The notes under the pieces are model-generated. The model worked only from the letters and a program-made list of their open reading frames with translations, was not told where the DNA came from and ran no database searches. A stretch of 64,000 nt of DNA from Streptomyces gelaticus. GTDB lineage: Bacteria > Actinomycetota > Actinomycetes > Streptomycetales > Streptomycetaceae. The stretch is from the NCBI RefSeq assembly GCF_014649535.1, contig NZ_BMTF01000013.1, positions 124,001 to 188,000 on the forward strand. The letters run 5' to 3'. The translations under genes were made by a program, and so were the position numbers. Within the stretch, counting starts at the first letter, position 1; each line of letters opens with the position of its first letter. Of this stretch, positions 50,435-59,866 are shown piece by piece.

Positions 50435-52459
50435 ATGCCGAATCGCCTGGACCGTGAGACTTCCCCGTACCTCCTCCAGCATGCCGACAATCCTGTCGAC
50501 TGGTGGCCCTGGTCGCCCGAGGCGTTCGAGGAGGCCCGCAGGCGGGACGTGCCCGTGCTGCTCAGTGTCGGCTACGCGAGCTGCCACTGGTGTCATGTGA
50601 TGGCGCACGAGTCCTTCGAGGACGACCGGGTCGCGGCCTATCTGAACGAGCACTTCGTTCCGGTGAAGGTCGACCGCGAGGAACGGCCCGACGTCGACGC
50701 CGTGTACATGGAGGCCGTGCAGGCGGCGACCGGCCAGGGCGGCTGGCCGATGACCGTCTTCCTGACCGCCGACGCCGAACCCTTCTACTTCGGTACGTAC
50801 TTCCCGCCCGAGCCCCGGCACGGCATGCCCTCCTTCCAGCAGGTTCTCGAAGGGGTCTCGGTCGCCTGGACCGAACGGCGCGACGAGGTCACCGAGGTCG
50901 CCGGGAGCATCGTCCGCGACCTCACCCGGCGCACCCTCGCCCACGGCGACGAGGGCCTGCCGGGCGAGGCGGAGCTGGCGCAGGCGCTGCTCGGACTCAC
51001 CCGCGAGTACGACGAGAAGCACGGCGGATTCGGCGGGGCGCCCAAGTTCCCGCCGTCCATGACCATCGAGTTCCTGCTGCGGCACCACGCCCGCACCGGG
51101 GCGGAGGGCGCACTCCAGATGGCCGTCGACACCTGCGTGGCGATGGCCCGGGGCGGGATGTACGACCAGCTCGGCGGGGGCTTCGCCCGTTACTCGGTGG
51201 ACCGGGAGTGGGCAGTTCCCCACTTCGAGAAGATGCTCTATGACAACGCGCTGCTCTGTCGCGTGTACGCGCATCTGTGGCGGGCCACCGGATCGGAGCA
51301 GGCCCGCCGGGTCGCGCTGGAGACCGCCGACTTCATGGTGCGCGAACTGCGCACCGCCGAGGGCGGTTTCGCTTCCGCGCTCGACGCGGACAGCGAGGAC
51401 GGGACCGGGCGGCATGTCGAGGGCGCGTATTACGTGTGGACGCCCGAACAGCTGCGGGAGGTCCTCGGGGAGGAGGACGCCGCCTTCGCCGAGGAGTACT
51501 TCGGGGTGACGCGGGAGGGCACCTTCGAGGAGGGCTCCTCGGTCCTCCAGCTGCCGCTCGCGGGCGCCGTGGCGGACGCGGACCGGGTCGCCCGGGTGCG
51601 GGCCGCGCTGCTGGCCGCCCGTGAGCTGCGCCCGCGTCCCGGCCGGGACGACAAGGTGGTCGCCGCCTGGAACGGGCTGGCGATCGCCGCGCTCGCCGAG
51701 GCCGGGGCGTACTTCGAGCGGCCCGACCTCGTCGAGCGCGCCACCGAGGCGGCGGACCTGCTGGTGCGGGTGCACATGGGTGACGTCGCCCGGCTGGACC
51801 GCACGTCCAGGGACGGGCGGGCCGGCGGGCACGCCGGGGTCCTGGAGGACTACGGCGACGTGGCCGAGGGCTTCCTCGCCCTGGCCTCGGTCACCGGCGA
51901 GGGCGTCTGGCTGGAGTTCGCCGGCTTCCTGCTCGACATCGTGCTCCAGCACTTCACCGGGGAGGGCGGCCGGCTCTACGACACGGCGGACGACGCCGAG
52001 CAGCTCATCCGCCGCCCGCAGGACCCCACCGACAACGCGACCCCGGCGGGCTGGACGGCGGCGGCCGGGGCGCTGCTCTCGTACGCCGCGCACACCGGCT
52101 CCGAGGCCCATCGCACCGCCGGGGAGGGCGCGCTGGGTGTGGTGAAGGCGCTCGGGCCGCGGGTTCCCCGGTTCACCGGCTGGGGGCTCGCCGTCGCGGA
52201 GGCCCTGCTCGACGGCCCCCGCGAGGTCGCGGTCGCCGGGCCGGTCGGCGGCGAGCTGCACCGTACGGCGTTGCTGGGCACCGCGCCGGGTGCCGTGGTG
52301 GCGGTGGGGGAGACGGGCGGGGCCGAGTTCCCGCTGCTGGCGGACCGGCCGATGGTGGGCGGGGCTCCGACGGCGTACGTGTGCAGGCACTTCGTGTGCG
52401 ACGCGCCGACCACCGACGCGCAGGAGCTGGCGCGCACCCTCGGGGGCGGCGGGGCCTGA
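50435..52459 (+). CDS. DUF255 thioredoxin-fold protein (YyaL/Spata20-like)
   Basis: A 674-residue protein. The N-terminal NRLDRETSPYLLQHADNPVDWWPW and GYASCHWCHVMAHESFEDDRVA give the thioredoxin-like domain with a CHWC active site, then the GGWPMTVFL motif. The rest is a six-hairpin (alpha/alpha)6 barrel resembling cellobiose epimerase/N-acylglucosamine epimerase domains (e.g. GGGFARYSVDREWAVPHFEKMLYDNALL). Family function is unproven. ATG 50435 follows GAGG. It is convergent with the TetR gene, with a 7-nt gap. Confidence 0.92.
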   Translation: MPNRLDRETSPYLLQHADNPVDWWPWSPEAFEEARRRDVPVLLSVGYASCHWCHVMAHESFEDDRVAAYLNEHFVPVKVDREERPDVDAVYMEAVQAATGQGGWPMTVFLTADAEPFYFGTYFPPEPRHGMPSFQQVLEGVSVAWTERRDEVTEVAGSIVRDLTRRTLAHGDEGLPGEAELAQALLGLTREYDEKHGGFGGAPKFPPSMTIEFLLRHHARTGAEGALQMAVDTCVAMARGGMYDQLGGGFARYSVDREWAVPHFEKMLYDNALLCRVYAHLWRATGSEQARRVALETADFMVRELRTAEGGFASALDADSEDGTGRHVEGAYYVWTPEQLREVLGEEDAAFAEEYFGVTREGTFEEGSSVLQLPLAGAVADADRVARVRAALLAARELRPRPGRDDKVVAAWNGLAIAALAEAGAYFERPDLVERATEAADLLVRVHMGDVARLDRTSRDGRAGGHAGVLEDYGDVAEGFLALASVTGEGVWLEFAGFLLDIVLQHFTGEGGRLYDTADDAEQLIRRPQDPTDNATPAGWTAAAGALLSYAAHTGSEAHRTAGEGALGVVKALGPRVPRFTGWGLAVAEALLDGPREVAVAGPVGGELHRTALLGTAPGAVVAVGETGGAEFPLLADRPMVGGAPTAYVCRHFVCDAPTTDAQELARTLGGGGA

Positions 52460-52466
52460 CGCGGGG

Positions 52467-53099
52467 TCACAGCGCCGGGCCGCCCTCCAGGGTGTCCAGC
52501 GCCTGGCCCACCATCGCGACCAGGTCGCCCTGCTGGCCGTGCTCGCCCCAGTACAGCGTCACCTCGCGCACTGCGCCCAGCACCGCCGCGACGAACACCC
52601 GGACCGCCAGGTCGTCGGGGGCGCGCCCGCCGCGGGCGGCGAGCACACCGGCCAGCTCCTTCGCCGTGTCCGCCATGCTCTGCGCCATCCGGACCCGGAG
52701 CGCGGGGACCTCCACCATCAGCCGGGCGCGCTGCCGCAGCTCCTGTTCCCCGGTGGCCAGGAAGGCGGCGAGCGTGCCGGTCAGCACCTGCCGGAGCGAC
52801 TCCAGCGGCGGTTCACCGGCCGGGCGGGCGCGCAGAGCGGCGGCCAGGGCCCGGTCGTACTCGTCGGAGAGGACGATGTCCTCCTTGGCCGGGAAGTACC
52901 GGAAGACGGTGCTGGGTGACACCTCGGCCGCCTCCGCGATCTGCTCGACCGTCGTCGCGTCGTACCCCTGCTCCGCGATCAGCCGGTAGGTGGCCCGGCG
53001 GATCTCGGTCCGGGTCCTGAGCTTCTTCCGCTCGCGCAGCCCCGGCTGCGGAGGAATTCCCGGAACGGAAACGGAAGGGGTACGGGAGGTGGCGGCCAT
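52467..53099 (-). CDS. TetR-family regulator linked to hemolysin III
   Basis: A 210-residue regulator. The HTH is ERKKLRTRTEIRRATYRLIAEQGYDATTVEQIAEAAEVSPSTVFRYFPAKEDIVLSDE, a classic TetR DNA-binding domain, followed by a helical ligand domain. It starts 53 nt downstream of the hemolysin III gene on the same strand. ATG 53099 is chosen (GACAAT 7 nt upstream); in-frame ATGs at 53108 and 53118 also exist and none has a ribosome site. The palindrome at 53861-53880 in the hemolysin III promoter is its likely operator. Confidence 0.88.
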   Translation of the reverse strand: MAATSRTPSVSVPGIPPQPGLRERKKLRTRTEIRRATYRLIAEQGYDATTVEQIAEAAEVSPSTVFRYFPAKEDIVLSDEYDRALAAALRARPAGEPPLESLRQVLTGTLAAFLATGEQELRQRARLMVEVPALRVRMAQSMADTAKELAGVLAARGGRAPDDLAVRVFVAAVLGAVREVTLYWGEHGQQGDLVAMVGQALDTLEGGPAL

Positions 53100-53151
53100 G
53101 GTCGTCATTGTCGGGCATCGGCGCGCCGCCGGCACCGGTCGGGAGCGGTGC

Positions 53152-53850
53152 TCAGTGGTGGTTGTAGGCCACCAGGGAGATGCCGACGTAGTGCACCACG
53201 AAGGCCGCCAGGGTCAGCGAGTGGAACACCTCGTGGAAGCCGAACCACCGCGGTGAGGGGTTGGGCCGCTTGATGCCGTAGATGACGCCCCCGGCGCTGT
53301 AGAGCAGCCCGCCGACCACGACCAGCACCAGTACGGCGATCCCGCCGGTCCGCATGAAGTCCGGCAGGAAGAAGACCGCGGCCCAGCCCATCGCCAGGTA
53401 GCAGGGCGTGTAGAGCCAGCGCGGGGCGCCGACCCAGAACACCCGGAAGGCGATCCCCGCCGCGGCGGCGGCCCAGACAGCCCACAGCAGCGGGGTCCCG
53501 GTGGACTCGGGGAGCAGCAGCAGGGTCAGCGGGGTGTAGGTGCCCGCGATGATCAGGAAGATGTTGGCGTGGTCGAGCCGACGGAGCACCGCCTCGCCGC
53601 GCGGACCCCAGGTGCCCCGGTGGTAGAGCGCGCTCACTCCGAACAGCAGGCACGCGGTCAGGGTGTAGATGCCACAGGCGATCCGCCCGAGGGCGCTGTC
53701 CGTGAACGCGATCAGCGCCACCCCCGCGACGATCACGGCGGGGAACATTCCGGCGTGCAGCCAGCCACGCATCCGCGGCTTCACCGGGGCGGGGTCGGAC
53801 TCGGCTGGTTCCAGCCCGGCGGACCCGGGCGCGGCGGCGGCAGCAGTCAT
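53152..53850 (-). CDS. Hemolysin III / PAQR-like membrane protein
   Basis: A 232-residue, seven-helix membrane protein of the Hly-III/PAQR family. The signatures are GVSALYHRGTWGPRGEAVLRRLDHANIFLIIAGTYTPL (with the conserved Ser, His and Asp of the metal site) and FGFHEVFHSLTLAAFVVHYVGI with the last two histidines. Despite its name, most members are thought to be integral membrane hydrolases or receptors. TACGAT lies 6 nt before ATG 53850, so the message is leaderless. A palindromic operator overlaps its promoter. Confidence 0.92.
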   Translation of the reverse strand: MTAAAAAPGSAGLEPAESDPAPVKPRMRGWLHAGMFPAVIVAGVALIAFTDSALGRIACGIYTLTACLLFGVSALYHRGTWGPRGEAVLRRLDHANIFLIIAGTYTPLTLLLLPESTGTPLLWAVWAAAAAGIAFRVFWVGAPRWLYTPCYLAMGWAAVFFLPDFMRTGGIAVLVLVVVGGLLYSAGGVIYGIKRPNPSPRWFGFHEVFHSLTLAAFVVHYVGISLVAYNHH

Positions 53851-53860
53851 TCCCGCATCG

Positions 53861-53880
53861 TACCTACGCGACCGTAGGTA
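53861..53880. promoter_or_regulatory. Perfect palindromic operator in the hemolysin III promoter
   Basis: TACCTACGCGACCGTAGGTA has perfect eight-base arms around CGAC. It lies between the -10 (53857-53862) and -35 positions, so a bound regulator would block RNA polymerase. The TetR encoded second in the same unit is the obvious candidate. Confidence 0.75.
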
Positions 53881-54062
53881 ACCGGCACGAGTGGCAATGC
53901 TCACGTGGGCGTCCCCCTGGACATATGGGCGAAACGGTCGGATGATCAAATGAGTGCGGTCGGCACCGGATGAGCGCCAACGGGATTCGAAGGGGTAGAA
54001 GCATCCGGGTCGCAGCCCCCACGGGGCAACTACCAAACAGACACCCTCATCAAGGAGCGATC

Positions 54063-55886
54063 GTGGCGCGCGACATCGCGGCTCCCCTCACTGTCCCCAC
54101 CGATCACCAGGAGCTCATTTCCTGGGTGAACGAGATCGCAGCGATAACCGAGCCGGACCGGGTGGTCTGGTGCGACGGATCCGAGGCCGAGTACGAGCGC
54201 CTGTGCGGGGAGCTCGTGGCCAAGGGCACGTTCACGAAGCTGGACGAGACCAAGCGCCCGAACTCGTACTACGCCGCGTCCGACCCGAGCGATGTCGCCC
54301 GTGTCGAGGACCGCACGTTCATCTGCTCCGAGAAGGAGGAGGACGCCGGTCCGACGAACCACTGGAAGGCGCCCGCCGAGATGCGGGCCATCTTCACTGG
54401 TGAGCAGGGTGTCTTCCGCGGCTCGATGCGCGGTCGCACGATGTACGTCGTCCCGTTCTGCATGGGCCCGGTCGGTTCCCCGCTCTCCGCGATCGGTGTC
54501 GAGATCACCGACTCCGCGTACGTCGCCGTCTCGATGCGCACCATGACCCGCATGGGACAGGCCGTCCTGGACGAGCTCGGCACCGACGGCTTCTTCGTCA
54601 AGGCCGTCCACACGCTGGGCGCACCCCTGGAGGAGGGCCAGGAGGACGTTCCGTGGCCGTGCAACTCCACCAAGTACATCTCGCACTTCCCCGAGGACCG
54701 CGAGATCTGGTCCTACGGCTCCGGCTACGGCGGCAACGCCCTGCTCGGCAAGAAGTGCTACGCGCTGCGCATCGCCTCCGTCATGGCGCGTGACGAGGGC
54801 TGGCTCGCCGAGCACATGCTGATCCTCAAGCTCACCCCGCCGCAGGGTGAGGCGAAGTATGTCGCGGCCGCGTTCCCGTCCGCCTGTGGCAAGACCAACC
54901 TCGCCATGCTGGAGCCGACGATCCCCGGCTGGACCGTGGAGACCATCGGCGACGACATCGCCTGGATGCGTTTCGGCGAGGACGGCCGGCTGTACGCGAT
55001 CAACCCGGAGGCGGGCTTCTTCGGCGTCGCGCCCGGCACCGGCGAGCACACCAACGCCAACGCCATGAAGACCATGTGGGGCAACTCCGTCTTCACCAAC
55101 GTCGCGCTCACCGACGACGGCGACGTGTGGTGGGAGGGCATGACGGAGACCGCTCCGGCCCACCTCACCGACTGGAAGGGCAACGACTGGACGCCCGCGT
55201 CCGACACCCCGGCCGCCCACCCCAACGCCCGCTTCACCGTTCCGGCCGGCCAGTGCCCGATCATCGCGCCCGAGTGGGAGGACCCGAAGGGCGTGCCGAT
55301 CTCGGCCATCCTCTTCGGCGGCCGCCGCGCCTCGGCCGTCCCGCTGGTCACCGAGTCCTTCACCTGGCAGCACGGCGTCTTCCTCGGGGCCAACGTGGCC
55401 TCCGAGAAGACCGCCGCCGCCGAGGGCAAGGTCGGCGAGCTGCGCCGCGACCCGTTCGCCATGCTGCCGTTCTGCGGCTACAACATGGGCGACTACATGA
55501 ACCACTGGATCAAGGTCGGTGCCGACAAGGACCAGGCCAAGCTCCCGAAGATCTACTACGTGAACTGGTTCCGCAAGAACGACGCGGGCAAGTTCGTGTG
55601 GCCCGGCTTCGGTGAGAACAGCCGTGTCCTGAAGTGGATCGTCGAGCGCCTCGACGGCAAGGCCGAGGGCGTCGAGTCCCCGATCGGCATCCTGCCGGCC
55701 AAGGACTCCCTCGACACCGACGGCCTGGACCTCTCCGAGTCCGACCTGGACTTCCTGCTCGACGTCGACAAGGAGGTCTGGCGCGAGGAGGCGGCGCTGG
55801 TTCCCGAGCACCTCAACACCTTCGGTGACCACACGCCGAAGGAGCTGTGGGACGAGTACCGCGCGCTGGTCGAGCGCCTGGGCTGA
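54063..55886 (+). CDS. pckA: Phosphoenolpyruvate carboxykinase (GTP)
   Basis: Interconverts oxaloacetate and phosphoenolpyruvate with GTP/GDP, key to gluconeogenesis. The 607-residue length marks the GTP-dependent class. Features are the PEPCK kinase-1 loop FPSACGKTNLAML with the hyper-reactive cysteine, kinase-2 VETIGDDIAWMRF, and RGRTMYVVPFCMGP. The GTP-specific aromatic region FCGYNMGDYMNHW is intact. GTG 54063 follows AAGGAG by 6 nt. Two hairpins close the transcript. It diverges from hemolysin III. Confidence 0.96.
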   Translation: MARDIAAPLTVPTDHQELISWVNEIAAITEPDRVVWCDGSEAEYERLCGELVAKGTFTKLDETKRPNSYYAASDPSDVARVEDRTFICSEKEEDAGPTNHWKAPAEMRAIFTGEQGVFRGSMRGRTMYVVPFCMGPVGSPLSAIGVEITDSAYVAVSMRTMTRMGQAVLDELGTDGFFVKAVHTLGAPLEEGQEDVPWPCNSTKYISHFPEDREIWSYGSGYGGNALLGKKCYALRIASVMARDEGWLAEHMLILKLTPPQGEAKYVAAAFPSACGKTNLAMLEPTIPGWTVETIGDDIAWMRFGEDGRLYAINPEAGFFGVAPGTGEHTNANAMKTMWGNSVFTNVALTDDGDVWWEGMTETAPAHLTDWKGNDWTPASDTPAAHPNARFTVPAGQCPIIAPEWEDPKGVPISAILFGGRRASAVPLVTESFTWQHGVFLGANVASEKTAAAEGKVGELRRDPFAMLPFCGYNMGDYMNHWIKVGADKDQAKLPKIYYVNWFRKNDAGKFVWPGFGENSRVLKWIVERLDGKAEGVESPIGILPAKDSLDTDGLDLSESDLDFLLDVDKEVWREEAALVPEHLNTFGDHTPKELWDEYRALVERLG

Positions 55887-55893
55887 CGCCCCC

Positions 55894-56017
55894 GGGCGCA
55901 CCCCGCGGGGTGCGCCCCGCACGCCCCGCGGCCGGGCTCTCGGACATCCGCCCTGACCTGTGGGGTCAACAGCCCGCCGCGGTACGGCCCCCGGAATCCC
56001 CTCACGATTCCGGGGGC
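55894..56017 (+). terminator. Two consecutive hairpins after pckA
   Basis: A 24-base palindrome at 55894-55917 lies 7 nt after the stop; a second stem, 55987-55998 with 56006-56017, follows 70 nt later. Such a double terminator isolates pckA from the following secreted-protein gene. Confidence 0.75.
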
Positions 56018-56168
56018 TGCCCCATGTTTCGGCCTGTTCCTGCATCTTCGTGGAGAACGGCCCAAAATCGCCTTGCTCTTGCGCACGGCACCTCCACAAG
56101 ATTCGATGTTCCTTCACATGTCTCCGGCTCGGTCGGCCGGGGACCAACCGAGCCTGTGGGGGACTCAG

Positions 56169-57911
56169 TTGAGAAGGAATCAGCACCGCATACGCGGCGT
56201 GGCGACGATCGTCGCGCTGACGCTCGGCACCGCCGGGATCACCGCACTCGCTCCACCCGCCGCCCTCGCGGCCGACGGCACGGCTCCCGGTGACACCGTG
56301 GCCAAGCTGCCGATCTCCTCGTACTCGGCGATGGTCGTCGACTCGGTGCACGAGCGGGTCTACGTCACGGACGACCGCCGGAACGGTTACGCGAACCAGG
56401 TGCACGTCTACAACTTCCAGGGCCAGAAGGTGGGTTCGCTGCCCACCGCCTCCGCGCCGTCCGGGATGGCCCTGAGCACGGACAGCGGCACGCTCTACGT
56501 CTCGCAGTCCTCGGGCATCCTCGCGTACGACACCGTCACGCAGGAGTACACCGGTATCACGTACCCCGCGTACGACGTGCCCTGCCCGCGCGACGTCGCC
56601 TTCGCGGGCGGTAAGCAGTGGCACACCGAGACGCCGTACCTCACCACCGAATGCGACAACCGCCAGACCTGGCTGTACGGCACGACGGGCAACCAGAGCA
56701 CCAACACCGGATGGAACGCGGCGGGCCGGCTGCGGCTGACGAGCGGCCCCGAGGTCCCGGACCGCATCGTGATGGCGCAGAGCCGCAGCACCGGCGAGGC
56801 CAACCCCTTCCTCACCACGCTCGACGCCAGCGGCGACACGCTCGTGCGCGGCCCGGAGCGCCGGTTCGCGGATGCCGAGGGCAAAGGCGCCCTCGACATG
56901 AAGGACGTGGCGCAGTCCCCCGACGGCCGGCGGATCGCCGTAGCCGACGCCGCGTACGGCACCCGGCTCCTGGACGCCGCCGACCTGTCCGACGCGCCGG
57001 CCGCGTACCAGCCGCTGCCCGAGGGGGCGAAGGCGTCCGCGGTCGCCTTCAGCGGCGACGGCACCTACATAGCGCGGGGCGCCGCCGCGACCGGGAGCAC
57101 GGTCGATCTGCTCGTGCAGCCGGCCGACCCGGCCGTCGGCAGGGCCCCGCTGGAGTTCGCCTTCGAGGGCGCGCTCGACGGGGACCGGATCGCGCCGCGC
57201 GGGCTCGGCTGGTCGAAGGACGGCTCGCGTCTGTTCGCCGTCACCACCAACACCTACGGCAACGAGTTCTGGCTGCATGTCATCCAGCCGCCGGCCGCCC
57301 AGTACGACTCCCGCTTCACCGGCACGCTCACCACCACCCCGGGCCGGCCCGTCGTCGGCGAACCGGTCGGGATCAGGGGCCGGCTGGAGCTGGACGGGCC
57401 CGCGCCCGCCGAACCGGTCAGGGTGACGGCGGTACGGCACGACGCGAACGGCGACCGCAAGCTCGCCCCCGTCGAGGTCGATGCCGACGGATCGTTCACC
57501 GTCCTCGATGTCCCGTCGCTGGTCGGCGACGCCACCTACACCGTCTCGTTCACCGGTGACGTCACCCACCGCCCGGCCGAGGACACCACGCTCACCGTCA
57601 CGGTCGACAAGGCCCCGACGGCCATCGCCCTCACGGCTCCGGCGGAGGCGACGAAGAGCGCCGGGCTGACGATCACCGGCACCCTGACCGGCCAGGGGCG
57701 GGCGCTGCCCGCCGGGATCACGCTGTCCGTGGTGCGCACCGACCGGAAGGGCACCGGCACCCTGACATCGGCCGCCGTCGCCGCGGACGGCACGTTCACC
57801 ATCAACGACCTGCCCCGGGCCACCGGTGAGGTGACGTACGAGGTCGGCTACGCCGGCGACGCCCTGCACAGCGGATCGACGGCGTCGGCGACGGTGCGGG
57901 TGCGCAGCTGA
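56169..57911 (+). CDS. Secreted beta-propeller and Ig-like repeat protein
   Basis: A 580-residue exported protein. TTG 56169 with a GGGGG stretch 7-8 nt upstream gives a signal peptide (basic RRNQHRIRG, then VATIVALTLGTAGITALAPPAALA-AD); the upstream ATG 56118 would place 17 extra residues before it. Residues 35-370 look like a WD40/SMP-30-type propeller (MVVDSVHERVYVTDD, MALSTDSGTLYVSQSSGILAYDT). The last 200 residues are two Ig-like domains with near-repeated pattern (VEVDADGSFTVLDVPS, VAADGTFTINDLPR). Possibly a surface or adhesion protein. Function unknown. Confidence 0.8.
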   Translation: MRRNQHRIRGVATIVALTLGTAGITALAPPAALAADGTAPGDTVAKLPISSYSAMVVDSVHERVYVTDDRRNGYANQVHVYNFQGQKVGSLPTASAPSGMALSTDSGTLYVSQSSGILAYDTVTQEYTGITYPAYDVPCPRDVAFAGGKQWHTETPYLTTECDNRQTWLYGTTGNQSTNTGWNAAGRLRLTSGPEVPDRIVMAQSRSTGEANPFLTTLDASGDTLVRGPERRFADAEGKGALDMKDVAQSPDGRRIAVADAAYGTRLLDAADLSDAPAAYQPLPEGAKASAVAFSGDGTYIARGAAATGSTVDLLVQPADPAVGRAPLEFAFEGALDGDRIAPRGLGWSKDGSRLFAVTTNTYGNEFWLHVIQPPAAQYDSRFTGTLTTTPGRPVVGEPVGIRGRLELDGPAPAEPVRVTAVRHDANGDRKLAPVEVDADGSFTVLDVPSLVGDATYTVSFTGDVTHRPAEDTTLTVTVDKAPTAIALTAPAEATKSAGLTITGTLTGQGRALPAGITLSVVRTDRKGTGTLTSAAVAADGTFTINDLPRATGEVTYEVGYAGDALHSGSTASATVRVRS

Positions 57912-58122
57912 CGGTAGCCGCAGGCACTTCGGCCCGCGGGCCGGGACGGGTCCTGCCCGTTCCGGCCCCGGTCCTCCGGACAGCGGGTGTGGGTCTGCCG
58001 ACGCCGGGCCTCCGCCTCCCTCCCGCGGCGCGGTGGCCGACCCCTCGACCTCCCACTGCAACGGGGACCGGAACAGTGGCCCATGGGCCGGAGCGATGAG
58101 TGGCACCCGGTCCACGCGCCTC

Positions 58123-58146
58123 GACGGCCCGCGGACCGGGGCCGTC
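58123..58146 (-). terminator. Hairpin overlapping the end of the small hypothetical gene
   Basis: GACGGCCC (58123-58130) pairs with GGGCCGTC (58139-58146). The stem overlaps the first two bases of the minus-strand stop at 58145-58147. Confidence 0.5.
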
Positions 58147-58543
58147 AGTGTGCGCCGACCAGCGGGGCGGCGGGGGCGGCGGCGAGCGCCGCGGTGTGGG
58201 CGTCCATGCGCTCGGCCGCGAGAATCGCGACGGCCGTGTCGGCGCGGGACGCGGCCACCACCAGGGCGCGGCCCGCGAGGGCGTGGGCGCGGCGGTGCAG
58301 CGCCGGTGCGGATGCGCCGGTCCGGCCGGCGTGCCGGGCGGGCGGCGCGCCGCGCAGCCTGGCGACCTGTTCGGCGACGCGGTCGCCCGCCTCGCCGAGG
58401 CCCAGCTCGTCGGTGACCGCGAGGAGCGCGGCCAGGTGTCCGGCGAGCTGGATGTCCAGCTCTTCCTCGCGTGAGCGGTGCGGGAAGTCGTCGGCGTGGT
58501 CGTCCGGTGTGTGGACCGATTTGGTGCGGATCGGTTCGTACAT
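58145..58543 (-). CDS. Hypothetical protein, 132 aa
   Basis: A 132-residue Ala-rich helical protein. Acidic/basic N-terminal stretch HTPDDHADDFPHRSREEELDIQLAGHLAALLAVTDELGLGEAGDRVAEQVARL, then an Arg/His/Ala-rich second half. ATG 58543 follows AGGAGG, which supports its being translated. No family, signal peptide or membrane segment is recognised. Confidence 0.65.
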   Translation of the reverse strand: MYEPIRTKSVHTPDDHADDFPHRSREEELDIQLAGHLAALLAVTDELGLGEAGDRVAEQVARLRGAPPARHAGRTGASAPALHRRAHALAGRALVVAASRADTAVAILAAERMDAHTAALAAAPAAPLVGAH

Positions 58544-58654
58544 GGATGGCCTCCTGGTGTTGCAGTGGAACCATCCTACATTGGATTCAGTCTAAAGTTA
58601 TCCGCGATCGATTCCGGTCTCCGTGGAATCGGCGGGGAGCGTGCGGGCCCGGTC

Positions 58655-59866
58655 CTACGGCTGGCCGTACCCGTCCAGGAAGTGGGCGATCCGGTTCACC
58701 GCGTCCGTCAGATCCTCGGTCGACGGCAGCGTCACGACCCGGAAGTGATCGGGCTCCGGCCAGTTGAACCCCGTACCGTGCACGACCATGATCTTCTCGG
58801 CACGCAGCAGATCGAGCACCATCTGCCGGTCGTCCTTGATCTTGTAGACCTTGGGATCGAGACGCGGGAAGAGATACAGCGCCCCCTTCGGCTTCACGCA
58901 GCTCACACCCGGGATCCGCGTCAGCAGCTCGTACGCCGCGTCCCGCTGCTCCAGGATCCGCCCGCCCGGCAGTACCAGGTCGTCGATCGACTGCCGCCCG
59001 CCCAGTGCGGTGGCCACGGCGTACTGCGAGGGCATATTGGCGCACAGCCGCATATTGGCGAGGATCGTCAGCCCCTCGATGTACGAGGAGGCATGCGCCT
59101 TCGGACCGCAGACCGCCAGCCACCCCGACCGGTAGCCGGCCACCCGGTAGTTCTTGGAGAGCCCGTTGAAGGTCAGCACCATCAGATCGGGTGCGATCGT
59201 CGCGGTCGGGGTGTGGGTCGCGCCGTCGTACAGGATCCGGTCGTAGATCTCGTCGGAGCAGACCACCAGATTGTGGCGCCGGGCGATCTCCGTCAGCCCG
59301 CGCAGCATCTCGTCGTCGTACACCGCACCCGTCGGGTTGTTCGGGTTGATGATCACGAGGGCCTTGGTGCGGTCGGTGATCTTCCGCTCGACATCGGCGA
59401 GGTCCGGCATCCAGTCGGACTGCTCGTCGCACCGGTAGTGCACGGCCGTGCCGCCGGCCAGTGAGACCGAAGCGGTCCACAGCGGGTAGTCCGGGGCCGG
59501 TACGAGGACCTCGTCGCCGTCGTCGAGCAGCGCCTGCATCGACATCTGGATCAGCTCGGAGACACCGTTGCCCAGGTAGATGTCCTCGACGTCGAGGTCG
59601 ATCCCCTTGGTCTGGTAGTGCTGCATCACCGCCCGCCGCGCGGACAGCAGCCCCTTCGCGTCGCCGTAGCCGTGCGCCCCCGAGAGGTTGCGCAGTATGT
59701 CCTCGAGAATCTCGGGCGGGCACTCGAACCCGAACGCGGCAGGGTTGCCGGTGTTCAGCTTGAGGATGCGGTGACCGGCCGCCTCCAGCCGCATCGCCTC
59801 CTCGAGCACGGGGCCCCGGATTTCGTAACAGACGTTGGCGAGCTTCGTGGACTGGATCACCTGCAT
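58655..59866 (-). CDS. PLP-dependent aminotransferase (alanine-aminotransferase type)
   Basis: A 403-residue class I aminotransferase, closest in appearance to the AlaA/AlaC-like group. PLP lysine K238 is in FNGLSKNYRVAGYRSGW; the NPNNPTGAVYDDE and GYGDAKGLLSARRAVMQHY segments are also typical. It probably makes alanine and 2-oxoglutarate from pyruvate and glutamate, but specificity is not certain. TAAGCT lies 7 nt before ATG 59866, so the message appears leaderless; longer upstream frames are spurious. Confidence 0.92.
   Translation of the reverse strand: MQVIQSTKLANVCYEIRGPVLEEAMRLEAAGHRILKLNTGNPAAFGFECPPEILEDILRNLSGAHGYGDAKGLLSARRAVMQHYQTKGIDLDVEDIYLGNGVSELIQMSMQALLDDGDEVLVPAPDYPLWTASVSLAGGTAVHYRCDEQSDWMPDLADVERKITDRTKALVIINPNNPTGAVYDDEMLRGLTEIARRHNLVVCSDEIYDRILYDGATHTPTATIAPDLMVLTFNGLSKNYRVAGYRSGWLAVCGPKAHASSYIEGLTILANMRLCANMPSQYAVATALGGRQSIDDLVLPGGRILEQRDAAYELLTRIPGVSCVKPKGALYLFPRLDPKVYKIKDDRQMVLDLLRAEKIMVVHGTGFNWPEPDHFRVVTLPSTEDLTDAVNRIAHFLDGYGQP

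Noticed and set aside
57912..58144. Possible degraded gene between the propeller protein and the small hypothetical gene
   Set aside because: No frame shows consistent codon bias or a motif; treated as intergenic with a terminator.
54030..58574. 1514-codon open frame on the minus strand
   Set aside because: It runs antisense through pckA and the secreted propeller gene and has no recognisable domains; it is a GC shadow. A short stretch in it (LIAPAHGPLF, about 58080) resembles a hydrolase motif, but the flanks do not support a gene.
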